Notes under the pieces: model-generated
The model's database searches: none
Told to the model about the DNA's origin: nothing
Seen by the model: only the letters and a program-made list of their open reading frames with translations
Part shown: positions 1 through 5,486 of the stretch, in pieces
Layout: each line of letters opens with the position of its first letter
Position numbering within the stretch: position 1 is the stretch's first letter
Program-made: the position numbers and the translations under genes
From: an uncultured Devosia sp.
GTDB lineage: Bacteria > Pseudomonadota > Alphaproteobacteria > Rhizobiales > Devosiaceae
Direction of reading: 5' to 3'
NCBI RefSeq assembly: GCF_946479885.1
Contig: NZ_CAMLHM010000086.1
Coordinates: 1-11,280 of the forward strand
Length of the DNA: 11,280 nucleotides

Positions 1-810
1 GGCCACTTCGCCCCCAATGGCGACCTGACCCTCAATGTCGCCATCCGGACTGCTGTCATAGGCCGTGACGGTAGGGGCGAGATTGGCATTGGCGGCGGCA
101 TCGTCGCCGATAGCACTGCCGCGGACGAATATCGGGAGGCCCTGCTCAAGATGGCATTCTTCACCGACCCGGCGCGCCCGGTGACCCTGATCGAGACCCT
201 GCTGTGGGAGCGGGCATCAGGCTATGCCCTGTTGGAGCGCCATCTTGATCGCCTGGCGGCTTCGGCCGGCTATTTTGGCCTGCCCTATGACCGGGCGGCG
301 GTCTTGTCGCTGCTGGACAATCAGTCCTTCCCGGCCGATCGCATGCGCGTCCGGCTGACGCTCGACGCGTCCGGCCCGGCCGTGACGGCGGTGGTGCTGC
401 CGCCCAATCCCGAGCTCTTCCGCTTCGCCATCGCGCCCGAGCGGCTTGATTCGCAGAGTCTGTGGCTGGCGCACAAGACTACCAACCGCGCCTTCTACGA
501 CGAGCCGCGCCAGCGCGCGCATGCCGAGCTCGGCGTCGACGAGGTCGTGTTCCTCAACGAGCGCCTTGAGCTGACCGAGGGCTCGATCACCAACCTGTTC
601 GTCCAGCGCGACGGAACGCTGCTGACGCCGCCACTGTCGTCGGGCCTGTTGCCCGGCACGCTGCGCGCCGAGCTGCTCGCCACGGGCAAGGCAGCAGAGC
701 AAGTGCTCACCCTTGCCGATCTCGAGACAGCCGAGGCAATCTGGCTCGGCAATTCGGTACGCGGCCTGCTGCGCGCCGAATGGATCACAAGTCAGGAGTC
801 CCCGCGATGA
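1..810 (+). CDS. Fused aminodeoxychorismate synthase component I / 4-amino-4-deoxychorismate lyase (PabB-PabC), 5' truncated by the window
   Basis: The reading frame is open from base 1 to the TGA at 808-810, so the ATG at 151 is probably internal and not a start. The first ~50 codons are the C-terminus of a chorismate-binding PabB domain (NVAIRT, then GGGIVADS and an EY.E..LK helix). From about base 151 the chain continues directly into a class IV PLP-dependent aminotransferase fold: LIETLLW near the start, the probable Schiff-base lysine in HKTTNR (codon 475-477), then DEVVFLNE, TEGSITNLF and the SSGLLPGTLR cofactor-binding segment. By family knowledge, PabB converts chorismate plus ammonia (from PabA) to aminodeoxychorismate, and the lyase domain releases pyruvate to give p-aminobenzoate for folate. 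Fused PabB-PabC proteins are known in other bacteria. The 3' end overlaps pncA by ATGA. The lyase role of the second domain rests on the fusion context; class IV aminotransferases are hard to separate by eye. Confidence 0.88.
   Translation, partial: GHFAPNGDLTLNVAIRTAVIGRDGRGEIGIGGGIVADSTAADEYREALLKMAFFTDPARPVTLIETLLWERASGYALLERHLDRLAASAGYFGLPYDRAAVLSLLDNQSFPADRMRVRLTLDASGPAVTAVVLPPNPELFRFAIAPERLDSQSLWLAHKTTNRAFYDEPRQRAHAELGVDEVVFLNERLELTEGSITNLFVQRDGTLLTPPLSSGLLPGTLRAELLATGKAAEQVLTLADLETAEAIWLGNSVRGLLRAEWITSQESPR
794..798 (+). promoter_or_regulatory. Shine-Dalgarno site of pncA
   Basis: AGGAG lies 8 bases before the ATG at 807, inside the 3' end of the pabB-pabC fusion. It decides the start in favour of 807 over the in-frame ATG at 780, which has no such site and would add nine residues that do not look like the family. 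Confidence 0.7.
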
Positions 811-1442
811 CCATTGATATCCGACCGACCGACGTCCTGGTCATCGTCGATGTGCAATATGATTTCCTGCCTGGCGGGAGCCTGGCCGTATCGGGCGGCG
901 ACGAGATCGTGCCGCTGATCAACACGCTGGCCAGGAAGTTCACCAATGTGGTCTTCACCCAGGACTGGCACCCGGCCGACCACATCTCCTTCGCCAGCCA
1001 GCACTATGGCAAGGCGCCCTTCGAAACGGTGGAGCTGCCCTATGGCACCCAGGTGCTGTGGCCCGACCACTGTGTGTGGAACACGCATGGCGCTGAATTG
1101 TCCCATGATCTCGACGTGCCGCATGGCCAGCTCATCATCCGCAAGGGCTATAACCGGCTGATTGACTCCTATTCCGGCTTCCAGGAAGCCGATCGCGAAA
1201 CCCTGACGGGCCTCGCCGGCTACCTCAACGAACGCGACGTCGACCGGCTTTATGTCGTCGGATTGGCCACCGATTTCTGCGTCGGCTGGACCGCCATCGA
1301 TGCCGCAGCCGGCGGCTTCGACGTCACCGTCATCGAGGACGCGACCCGCGCCATCGACAATGCGGGGTCGTTGGCAAAGGCATGGGCGGATATGGCCGAG
1401 GCCGGCGTGGAGCGGGTGATGAGCAAGGATATTCTGGGGTAG
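807..1442 (+). CDS. pncA: Nicotinamidase (pyrazinamidase), isochorismatase-like fold
   Basis: The 211-residue protein hydrolyses nicotinamide to nicotinate and ammonia in the cytoplasmic NAD salvage pathway. Residues 11-24 form the N-terminal strand and loop with Asp15 (VDVQYDF). The metal-binding set is visible as Asp53 and His55 (TQDWHP) and His88 (WPDH). Lys113 (IIRKGYN) and the nucleophile Cys158 (GLATDFCVGW) complete the Asp-Lys-Cys triad. The length fits PncA. The start at 807 overlaps the stop of the upstream fusion gene (ATGA) and has an AGGAG site, which suggests translational coupling. The upstream gene serves folate synthesis, so the pairing is not an obvious pathway. The other possibility is a related isochorismatase-family hydrolase, but the metal and WPDHC motifs favour nicotinamidase. 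Confidence 0.93.
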   Translation: MTIDIRPTDVLVIVDVQYDFLPGGSLAVSGGDEIVPLINTLARKFTNVVFTQDWHPADHISFASQHYGKAPFETVELPYGTQVLWPDHCVWNTHGAELSHDLDVPHGQLIIRKGYNRLIDSYSGFQEADRETLTGLAGYLNERDVDRLYVVGLATDFCVGWTAIDAAAGGFDVTVIEDATRAIDNAGSLAKAWADMAEAGVERVMSKDILG

Positions 1443-1488
1443 CCGACTAGCCGAACTCCCAGTCGACACCCCTCCCCCAACCACCGCG

Positions 1489-1574
1489 CGTCACCCTCGG
1501 GCCTGACCCGAGGGGTCTGCACTTGCCGAGCGTCAGCTAAGTGCAACGCCCTCGGGTCAAGCCCGAGGGTGACG
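1489..1574. repeat. Large imperfect palindromic intergenic repeat (REP-like)
   Basis: Two 25-base arms, 1489-1513 and 1550-1574, are reverse complements with one mismatch (core CCCTCGGGYTTGACCCGAGG-like). An inner stem pairs TGCACTT at 1518-1524 with AAGTGCA at 1539-1545, so the element can fold into a long branched hairpin. It lies between convergent pncA and grpE. Elements with a very similar core are widespread in intergenic DNA of alphaproteobacteria (recalled, not searched). There is no T-run, so it is not an obvious intrinsic terminator, though it could stabilise the 3' ends of transcripts. Confidence 0.85.
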
Positions 1575-1603
1575 ATCGCGTTTGTGACATGCGCCAGCAC
1601 CCC

Positions 1604-1632
1604 AAACAAAAATCCCCGCTTGCGCGGGGATT
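1604..1632 (-). terminator. Rho-independent terminator of grpE
   Basis: On the minus strand, 33 bases after the grpE stop, a perfect 9-bp stem (arms 1624-1632 and 1611-1619, sequence AATCCCCGC and its complement) encloses a 4-base loop. It is followed by a T-rich run (ATTTTTGTTTG). This is a textbook intrinsic terminator for the hrcA-grpE transcript. Confidence 0.85.
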
Positions 1633-1643
1633 CACGTGAAACG
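1628..1643. promoter_or_regulatory. parS-like palindromic site, copy 1
   Basis: The 16 bases GGATTCACGTGAAACG match the chromosomal parS consensus TGTTTCACGTGAAACA at 13 positions, including the whole TTCACGTGAAAC core. The same 17-mer (GATTCACGTGAAACGCT, 1629-1645) recurs at 8644-8660. It overlaps the outer foot of the grpE terminator stem. ParB binding is an inference from sequence similarity only. Confidence 0.35.
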
Positions 1644-1664
1644 CTTAGCTGGCGGCTTACCGTC

Positions 1665-2246
1665 CTACGCGCTCTTGTCGATCGCCTCGTCGGCCGGGGC
1701 GTGGCTCGGGCCGCCCTTGGCGACGCCGACCATGGCGGGGCGCAGCACGCGGTCGCCGATGGCAAAGCCCGCCTGCACCACCTGGACGACAGTGCCTTCC
1801 GGCCGGCTCGGGTCCGGCACTTCGAACATGGCCTGGTGGCGATGCGGATCGAATTTCTGGCCCTCGGCCTCGATCGGCTTGACGCCATGCTTGGCCAAGA
1901 GCCGCTGCATTTCGCGCTCGGTCATCTCGATGCCTTCGATCAGGCTCTTGGTGGTGGCGTCGCCGTTTTCGCGCGCTTCCGCCGGCAGCACCATCAGCGC
2001 CCGGCTCAGCGCATCGGTGGCCGAGAGCATGTCACGGGCAAAGCCGGCAATGGCATAGCTGCGCGTGTCGTTGACGTCGCGCTCGGTGCGCTTGCGCAGG
2101 TTCTCCATCTCGGCAATGGTCCGCAGCAGGCGATCCTTGAGCTCGGCATTCTCGATGCGCAAAGCTTCCACCGGATCGATCTCCGGCTGCGCCGGGACTT
2201 CGACTTCAGGCGTCTCGCCCGAGGCGGCGTTTTCGTCGCTCATCAT
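1665..2246 (-). CDS. grpE: GrpE, nucleotide exchange factor of DnaK
   Basis: The 193-residue cytoplasmic cochaperone releases ADP from DnaK. An acidic, probably disordered N-terminus (1-25) leads into a long helix and coiled coil (about 27-62, [20 protein letters not shown]). A helical-bundle region follows (65-120), then the C-terminal beta-wing at 131-178 with the GrpE signature: FDPHRHQAM at 132-140 and [19 protein letters not shown] at 160-178. The start is one of two adjacent ATGs, at 2246 and 2243. A GGAAC stretch sits 8 bases before the first, so 2246 is used, and 2243 would remove only one Met. The TTG at 2261 is an unlikely start. grpE is the last gene of the hrcA unit and is followed by a strong terminator. 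A heat-shock-like promoter is visible upstream. Confidence 0.96.
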   Translation of the reverse strand: MMSDENAASGETPEVEVPAQPEIDPVEALRIENAELKDRLLRTIAEMENLRKRTERDVNDTRSYAIAGFARDMLSATDALSRALMVLPAEARENGDATTKSLIEGIEMTEREMQRLLAKHGVKPIEAEGQKFDPHRHQAMFEVPDPSRPEGTVVQVVQAGFAIGDRVLRPAMVGVAKGGPSHAPADEAIDKSA

Positions 2247-2282
2247 TGTTCTGTTCCGCAAAAGGTGACTGGTTTGTCCCGC

Positions 2283-2311
2283 ATATCGGCCAATATGATG
2301 GGGATTTCAAG
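2283..2311 (-). promoter_or_regulatory. Putative RpoH (sigma-32) promoter of grpE
   Basis: Reading the minus strand: CTTGAAA (-35, 2311-2305; spacing counted from CTTG at 2311-2308), an 18-base spacer (2307-2290), then CCGATAT (2289-2283). The alphaproteobacterial heat-shock consensus, as I recall it, is CTTG-N17/18-CYTATNT, and the -10 matches at six of seven positions. Transcription would start near 2276, about 30 bases before the grpE ATG. This is an inference from motif and gene identity. Confidence 0.4.
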
Positions 2312-2338
2312 CCTGCCACCAATATGGTGACAGCGACA

Positions 2339-2773
2339 CTAGAGGTCGCAGCTTGGAAACACCGATACGTGGGCGCTGCAGGCAAACGTCTCGGCGTCGA
2401 TTTCTATCTCGAGGTACCGGAGGGAGTGGCTCTGGCATGCCGCTATTAGCCCTTTGTGCTGGTTCTGTTTCCAAACATAAGTCGGCCGTGACGGTTCGTC
2501 GTCGAATGGTATGGGCCACACGGGCTTGTCACTCATCCCCAGCCCACGCAGTACGCTCACGTCAACGCGATTGCATATTATCCCCGTAACGTCTTCGCGA
2601 TCCCACCCGCCACCGTCGAAATCAAATCGATCAGATACGTCAGCTTGTTCAATTACCTGGTCGAAATATGCGTTGAGCCCAGAGGGCGGCAAACGCCAGC
2701 CGGTGAGCCAATAGCCAAAGATCGCTACAGTGCCGAGGCCCGCTGCCAAGAGTATCAGCCCCTTAGCCTTCAT
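2339..2773 (-). CDS. Unrecognised membrane-anchored or exported small protein between hrcA and grpE
   Basis: I do not recognise this 144-residue protein. Residues 1-4 are positively charged (MKAK) and 5-24 are hydrophobic, giving an uncleaved N-terminal anchor or signal peptide with no lipobox. The remainder would lie in the periplasm. It is acidic and has four cysteines (67, 113, 132, 142) that could form disulfides. No catalytic motif is evident. Its ATG overlaps the hrcA stop (ATGA, 2770-2773), so it is probably translationally coupled to hrcA. Codon use differs from its neighbours, with six ATA and five GTA codons and many T- or A-ending codons, which suggests acquired DNA or weak selection. 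The ATGA junction and open frame support a real gene; the exact role cannot be inferred. Confidence 0.7.
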   Translation of the reverse strand: MKAKGLILLAAGLGTVAIFGYWLTGWRLPPSGLNAYFDQVIEQADVSDRFDFDGGGWDREDVTGIICNRVDVSVLRGLGMSDKPVWPIPFDDEPSRPTYVWKQNQHKGLIAACQSHSLRYLEIEIDAETFACSAHVSVFPSCDL

Positions 2774-3843
2774 CGCTTCCGCGCCATCATCGCGCTGATC
2801 ACATTTGCCGTATAGTCCACCACAGGAACGATGCGGGCATAGTTGAGCCGGGTCGGCCCGATCACGCCCAGGACGCCCACCACCTTGTCATTGGCATCCT
2901 TGTAGGGCGAGAGGATGACCGAAGACCCCGACAGCGAAAAGAGCTTGTTCTCGCTGCCGATGAAGATGCGCACGCCCTGCGCCTTCTCGGCATCGCCGAG
3001 CAGTTCCAGGAGCCCGTCCTTGCTTTCGAGCTCATCGAACAATTGCCGCATGCGCAGCAATTCGTCCGAGGCCATGGCGTCGTTGATGAGGTTGGCGCGG
3101 CCGCGCACGATGACCGTCGGCTGGCTGGAGGGCGAGGCCTGGGCCAGCGTGGCGATGCCGGCATCGACCAGCTTCTGCGTCAGCTCGTCGAGCTCCTGGC
3201 GCTGCTCGGCTCGTAGCTCGCTCAGGGCCTTGCGCGCCTCGGCAATGGTGCGCCCGACCACGTGATGGGCCAGGTAATTGCCGGCCTGGGTCAGCGCCGA
3301 GGCGGTGAGGCCCGGCGGAATATCCATGATGCGGTTTTCCACCTGCCCATCCTGCCCCACCAGGATTGCCATGGCGCGCGTCGCGTCGAGCCGCACGAAT
3401 TCGATATGGCGCAGCACGATATCGGCCTTGGTGGCGATGACCACCCCGGCGCCCTGGCTTAGGCCTGATAGCAGCTGGCTGGCCTCGGTCAGCACATCCT
3501 CGACCTGCCCGCGATGCTGGCCCTCGATGGACTTGGCGATCTGGCTGCGCTCGGACTCGTTGACGGCGCCCACTTCGAGCATGGCATCGACGAAAAAACG
3601 CAGGCCTTCCTGGGTCGGCGCCCGGCCGGCCGAGGTGTGGGGCGCCGCAATCAGCCCCAGATCTTCGAGATCGGCCATCACATTGCGCACCGAGGCGGGC
3701 GACAGGCCGACCTGCAGCATGCGGCTGAGGTCACGCGAGCCGACGGGCGACCCCGTTTCGAGGTAGCGCTCGACGATCTTCTTGAAAATGTCCTGGCTGC
3801 GGGCATTGAGCACGCTGAGGAAGTCTTCGGGCGGTCTGACCAT
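2770..3843 (-). CDS. hrcA: HrcA, heat-inducible transcription repressor
   Basis: The 357-residue repressor of the CIRCE operator normally controls groESL and needs GroEL for activity. An N-terminal winged helix (about 14-80) contains GSPVGSRDLS, LSPASVRNVMADLE and the SAGRAPTQEGLRFFVD segment. The middle GAF-like and dimerisation regions follow, and the conserved C-terminus has VVGVLGVIGPTRLNYARIVPVVDY. The start at 3843 is preferred over an in-frame ATG at 3894. The 17 extra codons include three TTA plus GGG, GCA and AAT, unlike the rest of the gene, and they fall on a likely promoter. The ATG at 3894 does have a GGGAG ahead of it, so the longer form is not excluded. hrcA is divergent from rph and overlaps the next gene by ATGA. 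No CIRCE element (TTAGCACTC-N9-GAGTGCTAA) is visible upstream. Confidence 0.95.
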   Translation of the reverse strand: MVRPPEDFLSVLNARSQDIFKKIVERYLETGSPVGSRDLSRMLQVGLSPASVRNVMADLEDLGLIAAPHTSAGRAPTQEGLRFFVDAMLEVGAVNESERSQIAKSIEGQHRGQVEDVLTEASQLLSGLSQGAGVVIATKADIVLRHIEFVRLDATRAMAILVGQDGQVENRIMDIPPGLTASALTQAGNYLAHHVVGRTIAEARKALSELRAEQRQELDELTQKLVDAGIATLAQASPSSQPTVIVRGRANLINDAMASDELLRMRQLFDELESKDGLLELLGDAEKAQGVRIFIGSENKLFSLSGSSVILSPYKDANDKVVGVLGVIGPTRLNYARIVPVVDYTANVISAMMARKR

Positions 3844-3882
3844 GGTGTTCGATAAAATCGTCCGCTTTAACCCTGCCCCCTC

Positions 3883-3911
3883 ATTTAAGCGCATTGCAGG
3901 CTCCCGCCAAG
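3883..3911 (-). promoter_or_regulatory. Putative RpoH (sigma-32) promoter of hrcA
   Basis: Reading the minus strand: CTTG (3911-3908), 18 bases, then CTTAAAT (3889-3883). The latter matches six of seven positions of the recalled CYTATNT -10 box. The start of transcription would fall near 3876, leaving a leader of about 33 bases before the ATG at 3843. The same architecture with the same spacer precedes grpE, which raises confidence in both. Confidence 0.4.
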
Positions 3912-3937
3912 CGCCCGCGACTTGTGAGCGGGGCGCT
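3910..3937. repeat. Imperfect inverted repeat in the hrcA/rph divergent spacer
   Basis: AGCGCCC (3910-3916) and GGGCGCT (3931-3937) form 7-base arms around 14 bases. The element abuts the proposed hrcA -35 box. It could be an operator or simply a GC-rich coincidence; it is not a CIRCE sequence. Confidence 0.35.
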
Positions 3938-3943
3938 CTAGGG

Positions 3944-3959
3944 TTAAGAGGCGGTTAAC
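3944..3959 (+). promoter_or_regulatory. CtrA-type binding box (TTAA-N7-TTAAC)
   Basis: TTAA (3944-3947), seven bases, then TTAAC (3955-3959) is a perfect match to the CtrA consensus of alphaproteobacteria. It lies in the hrcA/rph divergent spacer, 22 bases before the rph ATG, where it could affect rph transcription. The motif is AT-only in a GC-rich region, so a chance match is unlikely but possible. Confidence 0.5.
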
Positions 3960-3981
3960 AGCAATTTCTGACGGATGCCCG

Positions 3982-4698
3982 ATGCGCCCTTCCGGACGTG
4001 AGCCCAACCAGATGCGCGCGGTGACCATCGAGCGCAACGTCTCCCAGAAGGCGGAGGGCTCCTGCCTCGTTTCCTTCGGCAACACCAAGGTGCTGGTCAC
4101 CGCTTCGGTCGAAACCAGCCTCCCCGGCTGGTTGCGCGGCAAGGGCCAGGGCTGGGTCACCGCCGAATATGGCATGCTGCCCCGCGCCACCGGCTCGCGC
4201 ACCCGCCGTGAGGCGACCGCCGGCAAGCAATCGGGCCGCACCCAGGAAATCCAGCGCCTGATCGGCCGTTCGCTGCGCGCCGTAGTCGATATGCAATTGC
4301 TGGGTGAAAACCAGATCACCCTCGACTGCGACGTGCTCGAGGCCGATGGCGGCACCCGCACCGCCTCGATATCGGGCGCCTATGTCGCCCTGGCCGATGC
4401 CATCGCCTGGATGGACGATCGCAGGCTGACCAAGGGCAAGGCCCTGCGCGATTCGGTCGCTGCGGTCTCCTGCGGCATCTATCGCGGCACGCCCGTGCTC
4501 GATCTCGATTATCTCGAGGATGTCGAGGCCCATACCGACGCCAATTTCGTCATGACCGGCTCGGGCAAGTTCGTCGAAATCCAGGGCACGGCCGAGCAGG
4601 CGCCATTCTCGCGCGACGAACTCAATGCGCTGATGGAACTGGCCGAGCAGGGCATCGGCGAACTGTCCCTCTTCCAGCAGGCGGCGCTTGTTCCATGA
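3982..4698 (+). CDS. rph: Ribonuclease PH
   Basis: The 238-residue enzyme is a phosphorolytic 3'-5' exoribonuclease that trims the 3' ends of tRNA precursors as a hexamer. It matches the family end to end: MRPSGR at the N-terminus, [12 protein letters not shown] (33-44), [14 protein letters not shown] (57-70), [10 protein letters not shown] with phosphate-binding Arg86 (81-90), [13 protein letters not shown] with Thr125 and Arg126 (121-133), and metal-binding Asp180 and Asp186 in the LDLDYLED / [10 protein letters not shown] segment. The length is canonical, so no truncation is suspected. The start at 3982 gives the conserved MRPSGR; the preceding ribosome site is weak. It is the first gene of a plus-strand operon and its stop overlaps the next small ORF (ATGA). 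Confidence 0.97.
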   Translation: MRPSGREPNQMRAVTIERNVSQKAEGSCLVSFGNTKVLVTASVETSLPGWLRGKGQGWVTAEYGMLPRATGSRTRREATAGKQSGRTQEIQRLIGRSLRAVVDMQLLGENQITLDCDVLEADGGTRTASISGAYVALADAIAWMDDRRLTKGKALRDSVAAVSCGIYRGTPVLDLDYLEDVEAHTDANFVMTGSGKFVEIQGTAEQAPFSRDELNALMELAEQGIGELSLFQQAALVP

Positions 4699-4838
4699 TC
4701 GGCTGGCTCCTCAAGAAAGTCGCAACCGCTACTCCCAAGCCGGTGGAAACGCCGCGCAAGGCATCGCCGGAAAACTGCGCGCTCTGGCACGACGTGGCGC
4801 GGGCGCTCGACGCCAAGCCCAAGGGCGTGGCCAAATGA
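4695..4838 (+). CDS. Small 47-residue protein between rph and rdgB, function unknown
   Basis: This small ORF starts with an ATG that overlaps the rph stop (ATGA, 4695-4698) and ends with a TGA that overlaps the rdgB start (ATGA, 4835-4838). It fills the rph-rdgB gap exactly. The product begins [14 protein letters not shown], a short hydrophobic and basic N-terminus, followed by a Pro/Lys-rich stretch. It ends with a probable amphipathic helix ([15 protein letters not shown], 26-40) and the basic tail KPKGVAK. The predicted protein is strongly basic. I do not recognise a family. The double stop-start overlap is the main argument that it is translated; codon choice (CTC, GTG, GCG, AAG) is like its neighbours. 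The alternative is a non-functional coupling frame that carries ribosomes from rph to rdgB. Confidence 0.65.
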   Translation: MIGWLLKKVATATPKPVETPRKASPENCALWHDVARALDAKPKGVAK

Positions 4839-5476
4839 GTATCCCGCGGCTCCGCGAAGGTGATCGCCTGGTGCTGGCCACGCATAATGCGGGCAAGCTG
4901 CGGGAATTCCAGGAGCTGTTCGAGCCCTTTGGCCTCGAGCTGACCTCGGCTGGCGAACTGGACCTGCCCGAGCCCGAGGAAACCGGCACCACCTTTGCCG
5001 AGAATGCCCGCATCAAGGCCCATGCCGCCGCTCAGGCGTCGGGCATGCTGGCGCTGTCTGACGATTCCGGCCTTTGCGTCGACGCCCTCAACGGCGATCC
5101 CGGCGTCTACACCGCCGACTGGGCCGGCGTACCGCGTGATTTCAAGCGCGCCATGAAGCGGGTCGAAGATGCGCTGCAGGCCGCCAATGCCACCTCGCCC
5201 GGCCAGCGCAAGGCGTCGTTCAATGCCACGCTGTGCCTTGCCCACCCCGACGGACGCGACGTCATCTATCACGGCCAGTGCTTTGGCACGCTGGTCTGGC
5301 CGCCGCGCGGCGAGCAGGGTCATGGCTATGATCCGGTCTTCATGCCCGATGGCTATGACCTGACCTTCGGCCAGATGTCGCCCGAGATGAAGCATTCCTG
5401 GTCCCCGGGCCAGCAGGGGCTGAGCCACCGCGCCCGCTCCTTTGCCAAGTTCGTGGAGAACCAGATTGAGCAATAA
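4835..5476 (+). CDS. rdgB: XTP/dITP pyrophosphatase (RdgB/HAM1 family)
   Basis: The 213-residue house-cleaning enzyme hydrolyses dITP, dXTP and ITP to monophosphates so that they are not built into DNA. Visible signatures are ATHNAGKLREF (15-25, substrate and phosphate binding), TFAENARIKA with metal ligand Glu56 (53-62), LSDDSGLCVDAL with the catalytic Asp pair 76-77 (74-85), ADWAG (94-98), GHGYDPVF (162-169) and SHRARSF (197-203). The C-terminal insert around MKHSWSPGQQGLSHRA is of the alphaproteobacterial type. The start at 4835 is preferred because it gives family length and the ATGA overlap with the small ORF; a longer frame upstream has no support. hemW follows at once. Confidence 0.96.
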   Translation: MSIPRLREGDRLVLATHNAGKLREFQELFEPFGLELTSAGELDLPEPEETGTTFAENARIKAHAAAQASGMLALSDDSGLCVDALNGDPGVYTADWAGVPRDFKRAMKRVEDALQAANATSPGQRKASFNATLCLAHPDGRDVIYHGQCFGTLVWPPRGEQGHGYDPVFMPDGYDLTFGQMSPEMKHSWSPGQQGLSHRARSFAKFVENQIEQ

Positions 5477-5486
5477 GCCGAACGAC

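Noticed and set aside
1569..2330. 253-codon plus-strand frame opposite grpE
   Set aside because: It runs through the terminator and antisense to a clear GrpE; no family resemblance.
3844..3981. CIRCE operator upstream of hrcA
   Set aside because: No TTAGCACTC-N9-GAGTGCTAA or close variant is present; the inverted repeat at 3910-3937 is unrelated.
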